A stretch of DNA of 64,000 nt from Mesorhizobium sp. AR10 (GTDB taxonomy: Bacteria > Pseudomonadota > Alphaproteobacteria > Rhizobiales > Rhizobiaceae), in contig NZ_CP080524.1 in the NCBI RefSeq assembly GCF_024746795.1, positions 5,682,001 through 5,746,000 of the forward strand. The letters run 5' to 3'. The notes beneath the pieces were generated by a model. It ran no database searches and was not told the DNA's origin. It worked only from the letters and a program-made list of their open reading frames with translations. The translations under genes were made by a program, and so were the position numbers. This document shows positions 9,437-17,811 of this stretch, piece after piece (within the stretch, counting starts at the first letter, position 1; every line of letters starts with the position of its first letter).

Positions 9437-10477
9437 CTAATCCGGCCCAAACCCCGGGCTCGTTGGGCTGCCATCGTCAAGCTTCGACAGCCACTCGACC
9501 AGCGTCGGGCGGTAGCGGGTCAGGCCCTTGTAGGTGGCAAGCTCCTCGGGAAGGTCGCGGATGACGCGATGCAGCCGCCGCGCCCATTTCGGTTGCGTCA
9601 CCAGCTCGTCCATCTTGATCAGATAACAGCGGATCGGGAAGACGATGCCGTTCGAGCGCGGCAGCCGCCAGAAGCTCTGCAGTTCCACGCGCAGATGGAC
9701 CTTTTCGCCGACATTTTCCGGCGTCACCGTCGTCCGGTCCGGACCCCATTTGTGATAGTTTTCCGGGCTGGTATCGAGGCGCGGATTGATGGTCATCGTC
9801 CAGTTCAGCCGCCGCGCCGGCTTGCCTTGCTGGATGTTGGTGAGGAACTTCAGCGCCCTGACAAAAATCCCCTTCTCATGCGCCAGCGGCACCGGCGCGT
9901 GCCACTCGAAGAAGTTCATGCCGATGTCGAAATCGAGCGACCAGTCTGCCTGGGTGGTGACCATGCCGGCATCCATCCACAGATTGCCGTCGCGCTGGTC
10001 GAGGATGCAGAAATCGCCCTGGCTCTGCCGCGTGATGTACTCCATCGGCCCGTAGGGCAGCGTCGAGGTGTCGCCGAAGGTGAAGCTGTCGTCGATGCCG
10101 AGCGGTCGGTTGATCCAGCGCCAGCGGTCGCCGTCGCGGGTCAGCGTGAAGTGCTCGGGATAGCCCAGCGCCTGCTGCTCCATCAGAAGTTCGAGCAGGT
10201 CCCAGCCGGCCAACGTCATATGCGGCAGCGACTGGCAGCGCAGCGGGTCCTCGGCCAGCACCAGAGCGCGATCCTGCATCTCGGCGACGTAGTGCTCGTC
10301 GACGTCGATCAGGTTTTCGAGCACGCTGCCCTTCGGCCCGACGACATGCGGCTCGATGTTAACCGCATACATGTAGGCGTCTTCGTGGAACGGAAACGGA
10401 AACCGCCTGATGTGCTCCGGACTGTTCTTGAAGGAGAAATCGTCGCGGAACGTTTCCTTGCGAAAGGTGATGCCCAT
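9437..10477 (-). CDS. dmmC: Dimethylamine monooxygenase, DUF3445 / haem-dependent oxidative N-demethylase-like subunit
   Basis: A 346-residue protein of the DUF3445 (haem-dependent oxidative N-demethylase alpha-like) family, the probable catalytic subunit converting dimethylamine to methylamine and formaldehyde. Supporting features are the length, the VEPHVVGPKGSVLENLIDVDEHY region near the N-terminus, and a conserved-looking HLRVELQSFWRLPRSNGIVFPIRCYLI stretch near the C-terminus. It is the last gene of a four-gene operon after a ferredoxin reductase; its RBS GGAGGAAATC overlaps the reductase stop. The letter assignment follows the order dmmD-A-B-C known from Ruegeria, recalled from memory. 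Confidence 0.82.
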   Translation of the reverse strand: MGITFRKETFRDDFSFKNSPEHIRRFPFPFHEDAYMYAVNIEPHVVGPKGSVLENLIDVDEHYVAEMQDRALVLAEDPLRCQSLPHMTLAGWDLLELLMEQQALGYPEHFTLTRDGDRWRWINRPLGIDDSFTFGDTSTLPYGPMEYITRQSQGDFCILDQRDGNLWMDAGMVTTQADWSLDFDIGMNFFEWHAPVPLAHEKGIFVRALKFLTNIQQGKPARRLNWTMTINPRLDTSPENYHKWGPDRTTVTPENVGEKVHLRVELQSFWRLPRSNGIVFPIRCYLIKMDELVTQPKWARRLHRVIRDLPEELATYKGLTRYRPTLVEWLSKLDDGSPTSPGFGPD

Positions 10478-10486
10478 GATTTCCTC

Positions 10487-11452
10487 CTACCGCTCCAGCA
10501 CCAGGGACCGGCCTTCGAAGCGCGACACGCACGGCATGATCTTGCAGCCGGAGCGGTGCTCGTCCTCGCTCAGCCAGTGATCGTTGTGGATGAACTTGCC
10601 ATCATGCGAGATGACGTTGGTTTCGCACTGACCGCAGACGCCGCCGCGGCAGAGATAGGGCGGATCGACGCCGGCCGCCTCGATCGCCTCGAGCAGGCTT
10701 TGCTGCTCGTCGACGCGGATCGTCTTGCCGGTGACGGCGAGCGTCACGTCGAACGGCGCGCCCGGCTGGGGTGCTGCGAAATGCTCGAAATGGACGGTCT
10801 CCGCCGGCCAGCCCAAGGCGGCGGCGCGGTCACGCACCCAGCCGATCATGCCCGACGGACCGCAGACATAGAGATGCGTGCCGAGCGGTTGCGACGACAG
10901 TAGCCGGTCGAGTTCGATGCGCTCTTCGCGGTCATCGTGATAGAGCCTGATCCGGCGGTCGTAGCGCTCCCTCAACACGTCGGCATAGGTGCCGAGCGAG
11001 GCGGTGCGGCACGTGTAGTGCAGTTCGAAATTGCCGCCTTCCGCCGCCAGTTGCGCGGTTTGCGCCATGAACGGCGTGATGCCGATGCCGCCCGCCAGCA
11101 TCAGGTGCTTCCTGGCGCGCAGATCGAGCGAGAACAGATTGACCGGATAGCTGATCACCATCTCATGGCCGGGCCGGACATTCCTGTGCATGAACAGCGA
11201 GCCGCCGCGGCCGATATCGTCGCGGCGCACCGAGATGGTGTATTCGCGCGTGTCGAGCGGCGAGCCCATCAGCGAATAGGGATTGAGCCGCGTCCGCTCG
11301 CCGTCGCGCATTTCGACAACAACATGCGCGCCGCCGGAAAAGGTCGGCAACAGCTGGCTGTCACGCCTGCGGAAATGGAAGCGCGTGACGAGGTCGTTGA
11401 CCGGGACGACATCGCTGACCACGACGTCGAGCTTGGTGGTGCCGGTGCTCAT
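10487..11452 (-). CDS. dmmB: Dimethylamine monooxygenase reductase subunit (PDR/VanB-type ferredoxin reductase)
   Basis: A 321-residue phthalate-dioxygenase-reductase-like protein. An N-terminal flavin domain (NPYSLMGSPLDTREYTISVR) comes first. A NAD-binding domain (LAGGIGITPF, VCGPSGMI) follows. The C-terminal plant-type 2Fe-2S domain carries Cys268, Cys273, Cys276 and Cys308. It passes electrons from NAD(P)H to the demethylase subunit. The chosen ATG overlaps the dmmA stop (ATGA). A longer upstream frame runs through dmmA and was not used. Neighbours place it in dimethylamine oxidation rather than aromatic demethylation. Confidence 0.88.
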   Translation of the reverse strand: MSTGTTKLDVVVSDVVPVNDLVTRFHFRRRDSQLLPTFSGGAHVVVEMRDGERTRLNPYSLMGSPLDTREYTISVRRDDIGRGGSLFMHRNVRPGHEMVISYPVNLFSLDLRARKHLMLAGGIGITPFMAQTAQLAAEGGNFELHYTCRTASLGTYADVLRERYDRRIRLYHDDREERIELDRLLSSQPLGTHLYVCGPSGMIGWVRDRAAALGWPAETVHFEHFAAPQPGAPFDVTLAVTGKTIRVDEQQSLLEAIEAAGVDPPYLCRGGVCGQCETNVISHDGKFIHNDHWLSEDEHRSGCKIMPCVSRFEGRSLVLER

Positions 11453-12045
11453 CGAAAAATCTCCTCCATCGGAGGAATCTCGCTGCGGTCTTCGGCATTG
11501 ATGCAGACGCCCTGGAACGCCGCGATGCGCCTGGAATAGTGATCGCGTACCAAAAGAAGCAGGCCACAATGCGAACAGGTCGCCGGCTGCGTCGTCACAT
11601 TCTCGGTGATGCCCTTGCAGTGGACGCACTGCATGCGCCGCGCCAGCGAGCCGCGATGCTCGGTCTGGATCGAGGTGTGGTCGATGCCGGCATCGAGTGC
11701 TGCCTGCATGGCCTGGCCGATCAGCCCTTCGGTTCCGGCGAGGTAGACGCGCAGGCCCATATGTGCGTTGGCCAGCGTCTGCTTCAGCCGCGGCAAGGCG
11801 CTGGCGAAGGAAGGACCCCGGTAGAGCTGCGCCGGCTTCAGCGCCTCAAGCGCGGCGACGTGCCTGGCGTCGTGACCGGGGACGAAGATGATGTGGGCGT
11901 CGGCAAAGAAATCCGCCGGCGCCCTGGCCGCCATGTCCGATATCGCCAGCGCTCCGTCTGCATCCGCCACGAAAAGATGATGCTTGCCGGGCTGCGGAGA
12001 CAGCGTTCCGTAAACGGGCCGGCTGATGATGCTTTTGGCTGCCAT
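11449..12045 (-). CDS. dmmA: Dimethylamine monooxygenase subunit DmmA family protein
   Basis: A 198-residue protein with a C-terminal zinc-ribbon or rubredoxin-like module: CVHC at 140-143 and CSHC at 157-160, separated by 13 residues. The N-terminal 130 residues form an alpha/beta region resembling a ferredoxin-reductase NAD domain (HIIFVPGHDARHVAALEALKP, RVYLAGTEGLIGQAMQAAL). It is an accessory or electron-transfer subunit of the dimethylamine monooxygenase. It overlaps dmmB by 4 bases and follows dmmD by 40. The metal bound (Fe or Zn) is not decidable from sequence. Confidence 0.8.
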   Translation of the reverse strand: MAAKSIISRPVYGTLSPQPGKHHLFVADADGALAISDMAARAPADFFADAHIIFVPGHDARHVAALEALKPAQLYRGPSFASALPRLKQTLANAHMGLRVYLAGTEGLIGQAMQAALDAGIDHTSIQTEHRGSLARRMQCVHCKGITENVTTQPATCSHCGLLLLVRDHYSRRIAAFQGVCINAEDRSEIPPMEEIFR

Positions 12046-12085
12046 TCTTGCTTTATGCCTCGAACCCCTCGCCGTTGACTATGCC

Positions 12086-13219
12086 TCAGCCCTTCGCCGT
12101 GCGCTTGGTCTTCTTGGGATCGTCGAAGGGAAGCGGCTCGGCCGTCGCCTTGATCGCACCGTTCTTGTTGCGGATTTCGAGCTTGGTCCCCTGGACGGCG
12201 CAGTCGACATCGAGCCGGGCGATGCCCATCGATTTCTTGACCAGCGGCGAATACATGGCGCAGGTCACCACGCCGATCTTCTTGCCGTCACGATAGACCG
12301 GTGCACCCTCGTCGGCCGGCTCCTTGCCTTCGAGCAGCACGCCATAGATCTTGAAGCGCTCCTTGCCCTTGAGGCGATAATGTTCCTCGGCGCCGCGAAA
12401 GCCTGTCTTGCCGGGGCTGACGGTGAAGTCGAGGCCGAGTTCCCACAGCGTGTCGCCGGGACCTTCATTGTCGAACGGGTATTTCTGCGAATTGTCGTAC
12501 GGGTAGAACAGAAGGTAGCTTTCGACGCGCAACATATCGAGCGTGGTGAACCGGCACGGGATGATGCCGGCGCTCTTGCCCTCGTCCAGGATCGTGTCCC
12601 AGATCGTGCCGGCATCCTGGCCACGGCAGAAGATCTCGTAACCGCGCTCGCCGGTGTAGCCGGTGCGCGAGATCATCACCGGAAAGCCGAACAGCCGCGT
12701 CTGCATATGGTGGAAATAGGCCAGGTCGCGAATGCCTGGCACGTGCTTGGCCAGATAGTCGACGGCGGTCGGCCCCTGCAGCGACAGGTCATGCAGATTG
12801 TCGTCGAAGCGCAGCGAGACATCGCGGCCCATGGCGGCGCGCTGCAATTCCTCATGGCCGGTGCCCGAACCATGCACGACCATCCAGGCGTTGGGCCCGG
12901 TGCGGTAGAGGATGCAGTCGTCGGTGAATTTTCCCGCCTCGTTCAGCATGCAGGCATAGGCCGACTTGCCGGGATAGATCTTCTCTACGTCGCGCGTTGT
13001 CGCGAGGTCGATCAGGTGCGAGGCATGCGGCCCCGTGATGTGAACCTTCTTCAGGCCGGACACGTCCATCAGCCCAGCCTTGGTGCGGATGGCGATGTAC
13101 TCCTCGTCGGCATCCTTGTCGTAGGTCCAGGCGGTTCCCATGCCGCTCCAGTCTTCGAGCTTCGAACCAAGCGCGCGGTGGCGATCCGCCAGGGTCGAAA
13201 ATCTCCAGGATGCCGTCAT
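12086..13219 (-). CDS. dmmD: GcvT-like aminomethyltransferase family protein of the dimethylamine operon
   Basis: A 377-residue homologue of the glycine-cleavage T protein. Typical GcvT features are AGLMDVSGLKKVHITGPHA, SRTGYTGERGYEIFC and TTLDMLRVESYLLFYPYDN. These proteins bind tetrahydrofolate and transfer a one-carbon unit, so the likely role is to capture the methyl group or formaldehyde released from dimethylamine as methylene-THF. It is the first gene of the dmm operon. The start was set at the ATG after GGAGGACGAGCGG; an upstream extension is not family-like. The shared motif at 13336-13350 lies 117 bases upstream. Confidence 0.8.
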   Translation of the reverse strand: MTASWRFSTLADRHRALGSKLEDWSGMGTAWTYDKDADEEYIAIRTKAGLMDVSGLKKVHITGPHASHLIDLATTRDVEKIYPGKSAYACMLNEAGKFTDDCILYRTGPNAWMVVHGSGTGHEELQRAAMGRDVSLRFDDNLHDLSLQGPTAVDYLAKHVPGIRDLAYFHHMQTRLFGFPVMISRTGYTGERGYEIFCRGQDAGTIWDTILDEGKSAGIIPCRFTTLDMLRVESYLLFYPYDNSQKYPFDNEGPGDTLWELGLDFTVSPGKTGFRGAEEHYRLKGKERFKIYGVLLEGKEPADEGAPVYRDGKKIGVVTCAMYSPLVKKSMGIARLDVDCAVQGTKLEIRNKNGAIKATAEPLPFDDPKKTKRTAKG

Positions 13220-13335
13220 CCGCTCGTCCTCCGTTCGAAAAATCTTTTGCTGTTCCCGGCTCCCTGCGCAGAGGCGGGAGCATTGGCCGAATATTGACCG
13301 CAAACGTCGGAAGCCTGCAATACCCGCAAGCAAAT

Positions 13336-13350
13336 AATTTCATTGTCAGG
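13336..13350. promoter_or_regulatory. Shared AATTTCAY-N5-AGG motif upstream of dmmD
   Basis: AATTTCATTGTCAGG lies in the divergent region between dmmD and the small-membrane-protein operon. It differs from the tmm copy at only three positions, and the following CAAAA resembles the tdm copy (CAGGCAAA). Confidence 0.5.
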
Positions 13351-13435
13351 CAAAAATTGGTTGCGTGGAACAAACGGTTAACCCAACGTAAAATCGGCTT
13401 GACAATTCCAGAATTCGGACGGAACTTGTGAAAAA

Positions 13436-13453
13436 AATTTCACTCTGTTGAAA
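13436..13453. promoter_or_regulatory. Second AATTTCAC site with TTTCA/TGAAA dyad
   Basis: AATTTCACTCTGTTGAAA carries TTTCA and TGAAA in inverted orientation and lies 52 bases before the first small membrane protein gene. It resembles the tmoX-upstream dyad. A TTGACA hexamer is at 13399-13404, but no convincing -10 follows at normal spacing. Confidence 0.4.
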
Positions 13454-13504
13454 GAGGCAGCGACCGGTCATATCGGAGCCGGACGTTGGAAAAGGGGAGG
13501 ACCG

Positions 13505-13792
13505 ATGCCAGACCTGCAGCAGCGCATTGAAGCGTTGTACCGTTCCGACGTGCGCGGATCGGTACTTCTGATCGTCTGCCTGTGGGCGACGATCCTCTTC
13601 GTCCTGGTGATGACGTGGCCATACATCCCCGACACCGGGATCAAGGTCGTCGTCGCAATTGCCGCCGCCGCCGTGCTGATCTTCAACACGGCCGCGATCC
13701 TGGCGATGGTCAATCACTACAAGGAAGACAAGGACTTCATCTACGGTCTCGACATCAAGAACGCCGACGCGGCCCGCAACCGCAAGTCCTGA
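13505..13792 (+). CDS. Small two-TM membrane protein of the methylamine island
   Basis: A 95-residue protein I do not recognise. Two hydrophobic segments (SVLLIVCLWATILFVLVMTW and VVVAIAAAAVLIFNTAAILAM) are followed by a charged tail (KEDKDFIYGLDIKNADAARNR). The start follows GGGGAGGACCG; the upstream extension of the frame lacks hydrophobic character. It is the first of three very small membrane genes with 12- and 18-base gaps, followed 14 bases later by an APC permease. The context suggests accessory subunits of a transporter or a small membrane complex. Confidence 0.7.
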   Translation: MPDLQQRIEALYRSDVRGSVLLIVCLWATILFVLVMTWPYIPDTGIKVVVAIAAAAVLIFNTAAILAMVNHYKEDKDFIYGLDIKNADAARNRKS

Positions 13793-13804
13793 GGGGTAGG
13801 AAAC

Positions 13805-14182
13805 ATGTCCCGCTACACGCCACCGGTGCAAAGCAAGGCCGGGCAGATTTTCGATATCGTCGTCGTCGTGGTCGCCATTTTCGTGGCGCTGTGGCTGCCG
13901 CTCAAGCTGGGGCTGGCGGGTGCGGCTAAATCTATCGACGCACTCGACACCAAGACGTGGGAAGCGCTGGGACAGAACCCGACCATGGCGTCGATCTGGG
14001 AAAAGCTCGGCTACACGCCGGAGACCGCGCACGACATCATCCAGAACCGCTTCCACTACATCATCGACTGGCCGACGCTGATCATCATGGCCGCGGTGCT
14101 GATCGGCTATTTCGTCTTCCTGTTTCGCGCCTCCGACCGCGAATACCGCGACGTCATCAACGAAAAGTTCGACGACAAATAA
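13805..14182 (+). CDS. Small two-TM membrane protein of the methylamine island
   Basis: A 125-residue unrecognised membrane protein. The N-terminal hydrophobic helix is VVVVVAIFVALWLPLKLGLA, the middle is a soluble loop (DTKTWEALGQNPTMASIWEKLGYTPETAHDII), and the second helix is LIIMAAVLIGYFVFLF, with a charged C-terminus. The RBS is GGGGTAGGAA. The loop between the two helices probably faces the periplasm. It is translated as part of the three-gene set before the permease. Confidence 0.7.
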   Translation: MSRYTPPVQSKAGQIFDIVVVVVAIFVALWLPLKLGLAGAAKSIDALDTKTWEALGQNPTMASIWEKLGYTPETAHDIIQNRFHYIIDWPTLIIMAAVLIGYFVFLFRASDREYRDVINEKFDDK

Positions 14183-14200
14183 ACCCGGGGAAGCATCATC

Positions 14201-14362
14201 ATGTGGATGGCACTCTCTTATGCATGTTGGGGCATCTCGATCGTGCTCGCGCTGTGGATGCTCTACGACTGGTTCAAGATCGACACGACTTTTTCCGAAG
14301 AGGTGCTGACCTCTTCGCGGGAAGGCGAACTTGAAGCCGCGTCTGAAAAGCACCGGATCTGA
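14201..14362 (+). CDS. Very small single-TM protein of the methylamine island
   Basis: A 53-residue frame: one hydrophobic helix (ALSYACWGISIVLALWMLY) and a polar acidic tail (EEVLTSSREGELEAASEK). The ATG has a GGGG-rich RBS 10 bases upstream, and the next gene begins 14 bases after the stop. Three features support a real gene: the tight operon spacing, the TM architecture matching its two neighbours, and the absence of alternative genes. No function is known to me. Confidence 0.6.
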   Translation: MWMALSYACWGISIVLALWMLYDWFKIDTTFSEEVLTSSREGELEAASEKHRI

Positions 14363-14376
14363 GTGGGGACCAACCA

Positions 14377-15771
14377 ATGACGATCGCGCTTGAACCGACA
14401 GTCCATGGCGACAGGGTTTCGCTGCTCAGGGTGCTCGGCCCGGCCCATGTCTGGGCGCTCGGGGTCGGCATCGTTCTCGTCGGCGAGTTCACCGGCTGGA
14501 ATTTCTCGGCCGACAAGGGCGGCGCGCTGGCGGCGCTGATCGTCTGCTGGGTGGTCGGGTTGCTCTACACCTCGGTCGCCATGATCGATTCCGAGGTCAC
14601 CTCGACGGTGGCCGCCGCCGGCGGCCAGTATGCGCAGGCAAAGCACATTGTCGGACCGCTGATGGCGTTCAACGTCGCGCTGTTCCTGGTCTTTGCCTAC
14701 ACGATGCTCGAAGTGTCGGACGCCATCCTGCTCGGTGACACGATCGTCGCCAAGGCAGGCGTCGAAGGGCTCAATCACAATTCCTTCATTGCCGCGACCA
14801 TCGTCGTGCTGGCATGGCTGAACTATCGCGGCGTGCTGATGACGCTCAACGTCAACTTCGTCATCACAGCGATTGCCTATATATCGATCGTGATCCTGTT
14901 CTTCTCGGTCAGCCCATGGACGCAAGGCGCGGTGCTGAAGCTGAACGAACTGGTGACCCCCGACAACGCCCTGCCCTATGGCTGGATCGGCGTCATCGCC
15001 GCGTTCCAGTTTGGCATCTGGTACTATCTCGGCATCGAGGGAACGACGCAGGCCGCCGAGGAAGTGCGCTCGCCGGCCCGCTCGCTGCCCTACGGCACCA
15101 TGGCCGGCATGATCACGCTTTTGATCGCCGCCGCCATGACCTGGTATGTCTGCGCCTCGATGATGCCGTGGGAATATCTCGGGATCACCTACTACCCGCT
15201 GTGGGACGCGGGCAAGCTGACCGGCAGCCCGCTGCTCGAGAACCTGTTGTTCGTCGCGACGCTGCTTGCGGCATTGGCTTCCGCCAATGGCTGCATCAAC
15301 GACGCAGCCCGCGCCTGGTTCTCGCTCGGACGCGACCGCTATCTGCCGAGCTGGTTCTCGGCCGTGCATCCGAAATACCGCACGCCCTATCGCTCGATCC
15401 TGTTCCTGCTGCCGATTGCGCTCGCCTTCGCCTTCATCGCCGACCTCAACCAGGCGATCACCTTCTCGATCCTGTCAGGCGTGCTGCAATACACCTTCAT
15501 GAGCATCAACATCGTCATGTTCCGCAAGAAGTGGCCGCTCGGCTCGATCCGCCGCGGCTACACGCATCCGTTCCATCCGCTGCCGGCGATCGTGCTGTTC
15601 TGCCTGTGCGTGGTCACCTTCTTTGCCATCTTCCTCGGCTTCGGCTCGCAGCTGATCGCCATGGTCGCCTTCTACTTCCTGATCTCGCTGTGGTTCCATT
15701 TCTACCGCTACAAATTCGTGCGCCGTGGCGACCAGTTCACCATGCCGTGGCCGAAGCCACAGGGCTATTGA
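14377..15771 (+). CDS. APC-family amino acid/amine permease (ethanolamine permease-like)
   Basis: A 464-residue integral membrane transporter with about 12 hydrophobic segments. Its start, RVLGPAHVWALGVGIVLVGE with FTGWNFSADKGG, is like ethanolamine/amino acid permeases of the APC superfamily; EVTSTVAAAGGQYAQAKH and YYLGIEGTTQAAEEV are further matching segments. In this setting it could import monomethylamine, dimethylamine or gamma-glutamylmethylamide, but this is inference. It follows three small membrane proteins in one operon and ends in a strong GC hairpin (15786-15808). Confidence 0.85.
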   Translation: MTIALEPTVHGDRVSLLRVLGPAHVWALGVGIVLVGEFTGWNFSADKGGALAALIVCWVVGLLYTSVAMIDSEVTSTVAAAGGQYAQAKHIVGPLMAFNVALFLVFAYTMLEVSDAILLGDTIVAKAGVEGLNHNSFIAATIVVLAWLNYRGVLMTLNVNFVITAIAYISIVILFFSVSPWTQGAVLKLNELVTPDNALPYGWIGVIAAFQFGIWYYLGIEGTTQAAEEVRSPARSLPYGTMAGMITLLIAAAMTWYVCASMMPWEYLGITYYPLWDAGKLTGSPLLENLLFVATLLAALASANGCINDAARAWFSLGRDRYLPSWFSAVHPKYRTPYRSILFLLPIALAFAFIADLNQAITFSILSGVLQYTFMSINIVMFRKKWPLGSIRRGYTHPFHPLPAIVLFCLCVVTFFAIFLGFGSQLIAMVAFYFLISLWFHFYRYKFVRRGDQFTMPWPKPQGY

Positions 15772-15785
15772 AACAAGAGAGGAAA

Positions 15786-15808
15786 GCCCGCCCTGTTTAC
15801 GGGCGGGC
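15786..15808. terminator. GC hairpin after the permease gene
   Basis: A perfect 8-bp stem GCCCGCCC/GGGCGGGC with a 7-base loop. There is no T-tract after it, so it may act as an attenuator or mRNA stabiliser instead of a full terminator. Confidence 0.5.
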
Positions 15809-15825
15809 GTGACGAGGTGCGTTAG

Positions 15826-16506
15826 GTGACATCGGCATTGCTCGCAGCGGCAGTCGCCCTGGCTCTCGTCTTTCGCCTCGCCTGGCTTGTGCGCGCCAAC
15901 CGCAACAAGGCCATGGCCGCACTTGCCGCCGACGAGGCGAGCATCAATGCCGTCGTCACAGATGCAACCAACATCTCGAACGGCACGGCTGGCGTTTCCA
16001 CTTGGGCCGGTTCGTGGAATGGCCATCGCGTGCAGATACGCACAATCGTCGACACGCTGGCGACGAGAAAGCTCCCCGTATGCTGGCTGTCTGTCTCGAT
16101 CACCGAACCGGTCGCCGTCCCTGCTACCTTCGACATGATGATGCGGCCGGGCTCGCCGACGACATTCTCCAATTTCGACCACCTCGACCATACGCTGGCG
16201 AAAGCAGCGGACTTTCCCGCAGAGGCAGTGCTGCGGACGGATCGCAAGGGCGTGCGCTTCCCGCAGGATATCATCGCCGCCCACCTCGACCTCTTCGCCT
16301 CGGGCCGCGCCAAGGAGTTGCTGATAACGCCGAAAGGCGTGCGTATCGTCTGGCTGCTGGCGGAGGCGGAACGGGCACGCTATGGCGTGTTCCGGCAAGC
16401 CGAGTTCGGCGGCGTCATGCTTGACCCAGCGCTGATCGAGAGATTGCTCAGATCCGCATCGGCACTTCGCGATGCCATCAACCAAAGCGAACGGCAAGCC
16501 GCATGA
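15826..16506 (+). CDS. Hypothetical membrane-anchored protein
   Basis: A 226-residue protein I do not recognise. A GTG start is followed by one N-terminal hydrophobic anchor (ALLAAAVALALVFRLAWLV) and a soluble domain with WAGSWNGHRVQIRTIVDTLATRKLPVCWLSV and IVWLLAEAERARYGVFRQAEF. The overall layout suggests a membrane-tethered cytoplasmic or periplasmic domain. It overlaps the next small gene by 4 bases (ATGA), and both lie between the permease and mgsA. No pathway role can be assigned; it may be unrelated to methylamines. Confidence 0.6.
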   Translation: MTSALLAAAVALALVFRLAWLVRANRNKAMAALAADEASINAVVTDATNISNGTAGVSTWAGSWNGHRVQIRTIVDTLATRKLPVCWLSVSITEPVAVPATFDMMMRPGSPTTFSNFDHLDHTLAKAADFPAEAVLRTDRKGVRFPQDIIAAHLDLFASGRAKELLITPKGVRIVWLLAEAERARYGVFRQAEFGGVMLDPALIERLLRSASALRDAINQSERQAA

Positions 16507-16826
16507 CCAGTTCCTCGTCCGCACCAGTCAATCCCTATCTCGTTCTCGGCGCCGCAATCGTGTTGCCGGCCAGCGGACATGTCGTTCTCGGCGTGCCGGT
16601 GCGCGGCCTGCAGTTCCTTTTCTTCATGGTGATCCTGGCCTGGGTGACGATGAAGATCGCGCCGCCCGACGCCAGTTTCATCGGCCGTCATGCCGGCGGC
16701 ATTCTGATCTATGCGCTGTCGATCCTCGATGCCTACAAGATCGCCCGCATCCGCACAGCCCAGTGGCTTCACAATACCCGCGCAGGCGACGATAGTAAGA
16801 GCAGCGGCATTGAGCCGCATACGTAA
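16503..16826 (+). CDS. Small hypothetical membrane protein
   Basis: A 107-residue protein with two to three hydrophobic stretches (YLVLGAAIVLPASGHVVLG, LQFLFFMVILAWVTMKI, GGILIYALSILDAYKIA). The PASGHVVLGVPVRGL part resembles the P-G-xGH-x-x-x-G-x-x-x-RG pattern seen in small TM2/zinc-ribbon-type membrane proteins. It is translationally coupled to the previous gene. Function is unknown. Confidence 0.6.
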   Translation: MTSSSSAPVNPYLVLGAAIVLPASGHVVLGVPVRGLQFLFFMVILAWVTMKIAPPDASFIGRHAGGILIYALSILDAYKIARIRTAQWLHNTRAGDDSKSSGIEPHT

Positions 16827-16910
16827 TGACAGGAAAATTTCTTTCATACCAATTGAATTTGAGAGGTTCATCCGGTACATCTCCTGAAACCAATCGCGCG
16901 GGAGCCTGAC

Positions 16911-17807
16911 ATGTGCGGAATCGTCGGACTTTTTTTGAAGGACAAGTCGCTTGAGCCCCAGCTTGGCGCGATGCTTTCGCAGATGCTGATCTCGCTCAGC
17001 GATCGTGGTCCCGACAGCGCCGGCATCGCCATCTATGGCGCGCCTTCCAGGAATGAGGCCAAGATCACCATCCAGTCGGCCAAGCCGGAGCGCGACTTCC
17101 GTGGCCTCGACACCGAACTCGCCAAGGCCATTGGCGCGCCTGTGGGCATCGCGGTGAAATCAACGCATGCGGTCGTCAGGACCACGCCTGCCAAGATCGA
17201 CGAAGCACGCGAGGCGATCCAGGCATTGCGCCCCGACATCCGCATCATGGGCGTCGGCGACGTTGTCGAGATCTACAAGGAAGTCGGACTGCCGGAGGCG
17301 GTCGTCGACCGTTTCGACGTCCGCAGCATGACCGGTACGCATGGCATCGGCCATACCCGCATGGCGACGGAATCGGCGGTGACGACGATGGGCGCGCATC
17401 CGTTCTCGACCGGCGCCGACCAGTGCCTGGTGCACAACGGCTCGCTGTCCAACCATAACAATGTCCGTCGCGAGCTGATCCGCGAAGGCATGAAGTTCGA
17501 GACCGAGAACGACACCGAAGTGGCCGCCGCCTATCTCTCATCGCAGATGGCGCATGGCAAGAACCTCGGCGAGGCGCTGGAAGGCACGCTCTCCGATCTC
17601 GACGGCTTCTTCACCTTCGTCGTCGGCACCAAGAACGGCTTTGGCGTGGTGCGCGATCCGATCGCCTGCAAGCCGGCCGTCATGGCCGAGACCGACCAGT
17701 ATGTCGCCTTCGGCTCGGAATATCGCGCGCTCACCAAACTGCCCGGTATAGACGGCGCCAAGGTCTGGGAACCCGAGCCCGCGACCGTCTATTTCTGGGA
17801 GCATTGA
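16911..17807 (+). CDS. mgsA: N-methylglutamate synthase subunit A (class II glutamine amidotransferase domain)
   Basis: A 298-residue Ntn-type amidotransferase with the catalytic Cys at position 2 (MCGIVGLF). The glutaminase-type signatures are DRGPDSAGIAIYG, THGIGHTRMATESAVT and VHNGSLSNHNNVRREL. In N-methylglutamate synthase this subunit handles the gamma-glutamylmethylamide or glutamine side and delivers methylamine for N-methylglutamate formation. Rhizobial annotations often call it GlxB. It heads mgsABC with a 4-base gap to mgsB. The RBS is GGGAGCC. Confidence 0.9.
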   Translation: MCGIVGLFLKDKSLEPQLGAMLSQMLISLSDRGPDSAGIAIYGAPSRNEAKITIQSAKPERDFRGLDTELAKAIGAPVGIAVKSTHAVVRTTPAKIDEAREAIQALRPDIRIMGVGDVVEIYKEVGLPEAVVDRFDVRSMTGTHGIGHTRMATESAVTTMGAHPFSTGADQCLVHNGSLSNHNNVRRELIREGMKFETENDTEVAAAYLSSQMAHGKNLGEALEGTLSDLDGFFTFVVGTKNGFGVVRDPIACKPAVMAETDQYVAFGSEYRALTKLPGIDGAKVWEPEPATVYFWEH

Positions 17808-17811
17808 GTTC

